A stretch of DNA of 64,000 nucleotides from Bog-473 sp963725895 (lineage in GTDB: Bacteria; Actinomycetota; Acidimicrobiia; Acidimicrobiales; RAAP-2). The notes under the pieces are model-generated. The model made no database searches and was not told where the DNA came from. It worked only from the letters and a program-made list of their open reading frames with translations. Below, one piece after another: positions 60,005 through 64,000 of the stretch. Where the stretch lies: positions 1,054,001-1,118,000 of the forward strand of contig CAVSAJ010000003.1 in the NCBI GenBank assembly GCA_963725895.1, in the 5' to 3' direction. The position numbers and the translations under genes were made by a program. Numbering within the stretch: position 1 is the first letter of the stretch; each line of letters starts with the position of its first letter.

Positions 60005-60712
60005 TCAGCTCGTCCAGGCGTCAGTGGCTGGACTCGTCGTCGAGGTGGCCGCTCCACCGGTCGCAGTGACGCCGGTCAGCGACGGCATGGAGAAGTACGT
60101 GTTGGCACAGGCTGCCGGTGAAGTCGTGGACATGGTGGCGTCGTTCGTCAAACTGACGACGAGCGGGTTGTTGGCGGTCCTGCTGGCACCGACGGTCGCC
60201 GGTGTCGTCAGCGTGTGAGGTGCCGCTCGAGGCGGTGGCGAACGACCATGTGACTCCACTCGGTGTCGCGGCCAGACAACCGGTCTGCGTGGTCGTCAGG
60301 GCGCTGGTGGTGAGCCGGTGGCGTACGTGGTGTTCGTGGGCAGTTGGACCGAGGTCACCGTAACCGGGAAGGCGTTGGGATTCGAGATCGTCACGACGAC
60401 GTCGCCGGGCCCGCCCGGGTAGAGCAGGTTCGTCGCAGCAGGCGACGCAACGGCACTGATCGTCAGGCTCGAGATTGAGGCCGACTGACCCTCACCCGAA
60501 GAGCCGGCGTTCAGGTTCACGATCCAGTTGGTGGCGGCATACGCGGCCACTCCGGCCAGCACGATGCCGCAGACGGCCGAGACGATCTTCAAACGCAGCG
60601 TGAGCCGACCAGCCCACCTCGTCGTCTTGCCGTCACCTCGATGTTCACTGCTCTGGCTCCCTCCCTCGATCGCTGATCCCACCGGCCGGGGAGCGACTCG
60701 CTCGTGTTTCAA
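60005..60712 (-). pseudogene. Secreted surface protein with N-terminal anchor, frameshifted
   Basis: The N-terminal piece (TTG at 60712 or a downstream start) has a membrane segment (LKIVSAVCGIVLAGVAAYAA) and the beta-rich segment SLTISAVASPAATNLLYPGGPGDVVVTISNPNAFPVTVTSVQLP. Two frame changes, near 60309-60317 and 60221-60227, separate it from TTSALTTTQTGCLAATPSGVTWSF and from HTLTTPATVGASRTANNPLVV ... YFSMPSLTGVTATGG. The assembled protein looks like secreted Ig-like or camelysin-like actinobacterial proteins, perhaps of 230 residues. Function unknown. Confidence 0.6.
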
Positions 60713-60872
60713 TCACGACGTCGGAGGACCTGAAACCCCCTTGAGGAACGTTGAGGCATTTGGACGCCCTGAGGACCTCGTCCGAGCCAGCCCAAGCGTG
60801 GGGCGTGCTATCCACAGGCTCAGGCGATGGGCGTGTCGAACCGATATTGCACCTGTGACGAGCCTGCCAACC

Positions 60873-62652
60873 ATGCCCAGAGCGCCCAAGGCGCGGACCA
60901 AGTCCGAGCCCAAGCCAAAGGCCCAGCCGGACCCGATCCCGGCGTCATCGGCGTCATCGGCGTCATCGGCGTCATCGGGTGCCCCCACCGCCTTCCCTCA
61001 GACGAGGGAGGTGCGGACCCCGAACCTGCCCCCCGGGTTGGCAGGGCTGGCCGGCATCCCGCTCACCCGGCGCACGCTGTTCCTCCGCCGTGCCCCCTTC
61101 GCAGCCGTCGCCTTCGCGGGCCAGCTCGAGCGCGCTGTGGCCCCCCGGGCCCACGAACATGGCTCTGTTCTGGGCCAGCACCGTGTTGTTGCTCGTCTCG
61201 GTCGCTTTGGTCCTTCGCAGTCACGGCCTGCCGCCTCGCATCTGGCTGATCCGGTCCGCCGTGTACCTCGCGTCAGTCTCCCTCCTCTTGGCCGCGACTG
61301 GCGGTCCCGACAGCGGTTTGGGTGCGTTGCTGTTGGTGCCCGTCGTCGGCGTCGCCCTGTACGGAGAGGCGTGGGAATCTGCCTTCACCGTCGTCGCCGT
61401 CCTCGTCGCCATCCTCGTCGTCTCCTTTGCCTCGGGACCCCACATTGCAGCGGCGACGCCTCGTCGGCTCTTCCTCACGGGCTCCATCGCCGCCATGTTG
61501 ACGATCGGGATCCACGTGTTGCGCAAGGGGCTGCTGGAAGCGAACGACCGTGCGATGCGTCTCCTGGGTCAGGCGAAGGCCGTCAACGAGGCCGCCCGCG
61601 ATCTCACGCTGTTGTCGGACCCGCCGGCGATCACCGCGCTCGGCGCCGAGCTTGCCGCGCGACTGGCGATGCCGGCGGGCTCCAACGTCCTACGCGGCTC
61701 CTACATGCGCATCGAGGAGGGTGTGGTCGTCGTCGACGCGCAATTCGACGAGTCCGGCGATCACGTCGAGGGGAGCTGGCTCCTCGAGGAGCACCCTGGT
61801 ATCAGCGAAGCCGTCACGACGCTGCGCCCGGTGACCCGCTCCTTGGATCCCGAGCGTGTCGGGCCCGTCGTCCGGGAGATGATCACGTCGACGGGCGTGA
61901 CCCACGCTGCCTGGGTGCCCGTCTGCCCTGACGGCACCCTGCACGGCGTCCTGTCCGTTGGCAGTCGCGGGACCCCTGTGCCCGACGAGTGCGTCGACTG
62001 GCTCGTGGCCCTCGGTCACTTCCTCGAATTGGCCCTCTCCAACTGGGCCGCTCACGAAAAGCTCGAGCAGCAGGCCACCGCCGAGGAACGTCGGCGGATC
62101 GCCCGTGAGCTGCACGACGGACTCGCGCACGAGCTGGCCTTCATCGCCAGCAAGACTCGCGGCTGGCGCGGGAACCGGCCATTGACGATTGACGTCCGCG
62201 AACTCTCCGGCGCGGCCGACCGTGCACTCGACGAGGCACGGCGCGCCATCACGGTGCTTTCGGTTCCGGAGCCCCAGTCGCTGGAGTGTGCCATCGCCCA
62301 GACGGCCGAGGACCTCGCGGCGCGTCTGAGTATCGACATAGAGCTCGAGCTCGCCGACGACATCAGCGTGCCCGGGGACGTCACCGAGAACCTCTTGCGG
62401 ATCGTGCGCGAGGCCGTGACCAATGCGGCGATTCACGGGCGAGCGGCGCACGTCCGGGTACGCCTCGAGCGAGCCGACCAGGTGCGGCTCGTCATCGAAG
62501 ACGACGGACGCGGATTCGATCCGGACGGCGAATCGGGATCGGTTGGATTCGGCATCGTGAGCATGCGCGAGCGCGCCCACTCGGTCGGCGCCGACTTGGC
62601 CGTGCAGTCGGCCCCGGAACGAGGGACCCAAGTCGAGGTCACTTTCCGATGA
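60873..62652 (+). CDS. NarL-type sensor histidine kinase, one frameshift
   Basis: A sensor kinase of about 590 residues. The N-terminal part (ATG 60873) is Pro/Ser-rich with a (GCGTCATCG)4 run coding SSASSASS, then NLPPGLAGLAGIPLTRRTLFLRRA. The frame breaks in the C-run near 61138-61147 and resumes as GPTNMALFWASTVLLLVSVALVL. About five membrane segments, a GAF-like region, the HisKA_3 motif EERRRIARELHDGLAHELA with the phospho-acceptor His, and the ATPase NAAIHGRAAHV, IEDDGRGFDPDG, GFGIVSMRERA follow. It overlaps the response regulator by 4 bp. The signal sensed is unknown. Confidence 0.88.
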
Positions 62653-63329
62653 GCGGGAACGGGAGCGGGAGCCGGAACGGGAACGGGTACGGGGTCGTCA
62701 GCGTCCTCTTGGCCGACGACCATGCCCGGACCCGCGCCATGGTGCGTGAGGCGCTCGAACACAGTGGCGATTTCGTCGTGTGCGCCGAGGCCGCCGACGC
62801 CGCCGGGGCGGTCGAGCGGGCGAAACTGGAACAGCCTGACGTGTGCCTTCTCGACATCAACATGCCGGGAAACGGGATCTCGGCGGCCGCAGAGATCACG
62901 GTCGCGCTGCCCGACACGGCGGTGGTCATGCTCACCGTCTCGAGGCATGACGAGGATCTCTTCGACGCCCTGCGGGCCGGCGCATCGGGCTACCTGCTGA
63001 AGGGGCTCGACGAGGGCAGCATCGGGGAGTCGCTGAAGCGGGTGCTGGCGGGGGAGGCGACGCTCCCGGGCACGCTCGTCGCTCGGCTCGTCGACGAGTT
63101 CCGCGACCGGGAGCAGCGCCGGATGGCCGTGTCCGATGGCCAGGCCGCCCGCCTGACCGGCAGGGAGTGGGACGTCCTGGAGCTGATGCGCAATGGCGCC
63201 ACGACGGCGGAGATATCCGAGCGCCTGTTCGTGTCGCCGACGACTGTCCGCAGCCACGTGTCTTCCATCTTGCGCAAGCTCGGTGTGCCGACACGGGAGG
63301 CGGCGATCAAGCTGCTCGACGGCGGCTGA
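62649..63329 (+). CDS. NarL/FixJ-family response regulator
   Basis: A 226-residue partner of the upstream kinase. The receiver domain has VSVLLADDHARTRAMVREAL, the phospho-acceptor Asp in VCLLDINMPGNG, and VMLTVSRHDEDLFDALRAGASGYLLKG. The LuxR-type helix-turn-helix is LTGREWDVLELMRNGATTAEISERLFVSPTTVRSHVSSILRKLGV. The N-terminus is a Gly/Asn/Ser-rich run (MSGNGSGSRNGNGYG). The ATG at 62649 overlaps the kinase stop (ATGA). Targets are unknown. Confidence 0.93.
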   Translation: MSGNGSGSRNGNGYGVVSVLLADDHARTRAMVREALEHSGDFVVCAEAADAAGAVERAKLEQPDVCLLDINMPGNGISAAAEITVALPDTAVVMLTVSRHDEDLFDALRAGASGYLLKGLDEGSIGESLKRVLAGEATLPGTLVARLVDEFRDREQRRMAVSDGQAARLTGREWDVLELMRNGATTAEISERLFVSPTTVRSHVSSILRKLGVPTREAAIKLLDGG

Positions 63330-63418
63330 CGCGCGGGACTCGACGCACCACCGGGCGAGCCTGTCTTCGCCGCGACTTCTGGGGAATCGGCCAACGGCAG
63401 CGGTCCTAAGCTGGCGTC

Positions 63419-64000
63419 GTGACCACGACTTCGACGACACGTATCGAGAGCGACAGCATGGGGGAGATCGAGGTCCCCGCTGACCACTACTGGGGCGCGC
63501 AGACGCAGCGTTCCTTGCTCCATTTCGATATCAGCAGCGAGACGATGCCGAAGCCATTGATCAGGGCGTTCGGGATCCTGAAGGGCGCGTCAGCGTCGGT
63601 GAACCGCGATCTCGGCAAGCTCGACGACAGGCGTGCCGACCTCATCGTCCAAGCGGCTGACGAGGTGGCCAAGGGTGCGCTCGACGGTGAGTTCCCACTG
63701 CGGATCTGGCAAACGGGTAGCGGGACGCAGACGAACATGAACGCCAACGAAGTGATCTCTAACCGCGCCATCGAGCTGGCCGGCGGGGTCATGGGCTCCA
63801 AGGACCCGATTCACCCGAACGACCACGTCAACATGTCGCAGTCGTCGAACGACACGTTTCCCACGGCGATGCACATCGCCGCCGTCGAGGAGATCGTCCA
63901 GCGCCTCCTTCCTCCGGTGTCGGCGCTGCGTGACGCGCTGCACGACGAAGGAGGTGGAGTTCGCCGGCATCACCAAAATAGGGCGTACGCACCTCATGGA
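63419..64000 (+). CDS. fumC: Class II fumarate hydratase, 5' part with frameshift
   Basis: TCA-cycle enzyme interconverting fumarate and malate; only the first about 190 residues are in the window. The start is a GTG at 63419 with ESDSMGEIEVPADHYWGAQTQRSL, followed by IWQTGSGTQTNMNANEVISNRA (active-site block) and HPNDHVNMSQSSNDTFPTAMHIAA. The frame breaks near 63944-63948 after LRDALHD: the next frame reads KEVEFAGITKIGRTHLM, as expected. Removing one G (GACGAAG to GACAAG) restores it. The 3' part is beyond the window edge. Confidence 0.92.
   Translation, partial: MTTTSTTRIESDSMGEIEVPADHYWGAQTQRSLLHFDISSETMPKPLIRAFGILKGASASVNRDLGKLDDRRADLIVQAADEVAKGALDGEFPLRIWQTGSGTQTNMNANEVISNRAIELAGGVMGSKDPIHPNDHVNMSQSSNDTFPTAMHIAAVEEIVQRLLPPVSALRDALHDEGGGVRRHHQNRAYAPHG

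Overview
The window is GC-rich bacterial chromosome, almost fully coding on both strands, with many GTG and TTG starts and dense 4-8 bp stop/start overlaps. A WhiB-like Fe-S regulator, a DUF2469 protein, zinc-type ribosomal proteins L28 and L32, a GTP-dependent PEP carboxykinase and a secreted protein built of GYW-x-DGGVF-x-FGDA repeats point to Actinomycetota. The repeat protein and overall style suggest class Acidimicrobiia; this assignment is inference. No rRNA, tRNA, CRISPR, phage or transposase gene was recognised. The one RNA gene is RNase P RNA.

Layout. 0-6 kb: secreted repeat protein, RNase P RNA (minus), then a coupled unit xseA-xseB-MBL hydrolase-FAD oxidoreductase. 6-11 kb: minus-strand glycerol operon glpD, alkyl-DHAP-synthase-like FAD oxidase, glycerol kinase. 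11-12.3 kb: a patch of damaged small genes (MarR-like remnant, DUF3293, unknown). 12.4-15.5 kb: pyrE, then an iron/peroxide module (HiPIP-like protein, Fur-family regulator, rubrerythrin, DUF3501) with two matching palindromic operators, then whiB. 15.5-28 kb: LytR-CpsA-Psr protein, acyl-CoA dehydrogenase, trpD, galK, CaiB/BaiF CoA-transferase, a frameshifted methyltransferase, a secreted protein, an Lrp-type sensor domain, an MFS transporter, pckG and thiL. 28-43.7 kb: a long housekeeping block (rpmB, DAK2/FakA-like, recG, rsmD, coaD, DivIVA-like, yceD, rpmF, plsX, acpP, rnc, mutM, smc, ftsY). 43.8-46.5 kb: small membrane protein, a maleylpyruvate-isomerase-family gene, an FKBP lipoprotein and a DUF6687-like gene. 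46.7-57.3 kb: ffh, rpsP, KH protein, rimM, trmD, rplS, DUF2469, yraN, enoyl-CoA hydratase, NfeD-like/SPFH pair, comM, dprA, luciferase-like remnant. 57.3-64 kb: acyltransferase-3/SGNH protein, two secreted surface-type genes, a NarL-type two-component pair, and the 5' part of fumC.

The gene groups fit together. SRP targeting (ffh, ftsY), translation (rpsP, rimM, trmD, rplS, rpmB, rpmF), lipid synthesis (plsX, acpP) and DNA maintenance (xseAB, recG, mutM, smc, dprA, comM) form the core. Glycerol use, gluconeogenesis and acyl-CoA metabolism form the metabolic part.

The most striking feature is the number of reading-frame breaks. About twenty single-base shifts interrupt otherwise well-conserved proteins, including ffh, smc, rimM and fumC. 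Six of them, all +1, fall on the pentamer YCGGA and are repaired by reading YCGA. This looks more like systematic sequence error, perhaps at a modified motif, than gene decay, but it should be tested. A second point of interest is a palindromic repeat family (CCTTCG/CGAAGG with GTATT/AATAC ends) found at 22.9 kb and 54.0 kb. All frames, motifs and repeats were read by eye; no similarity search was run.
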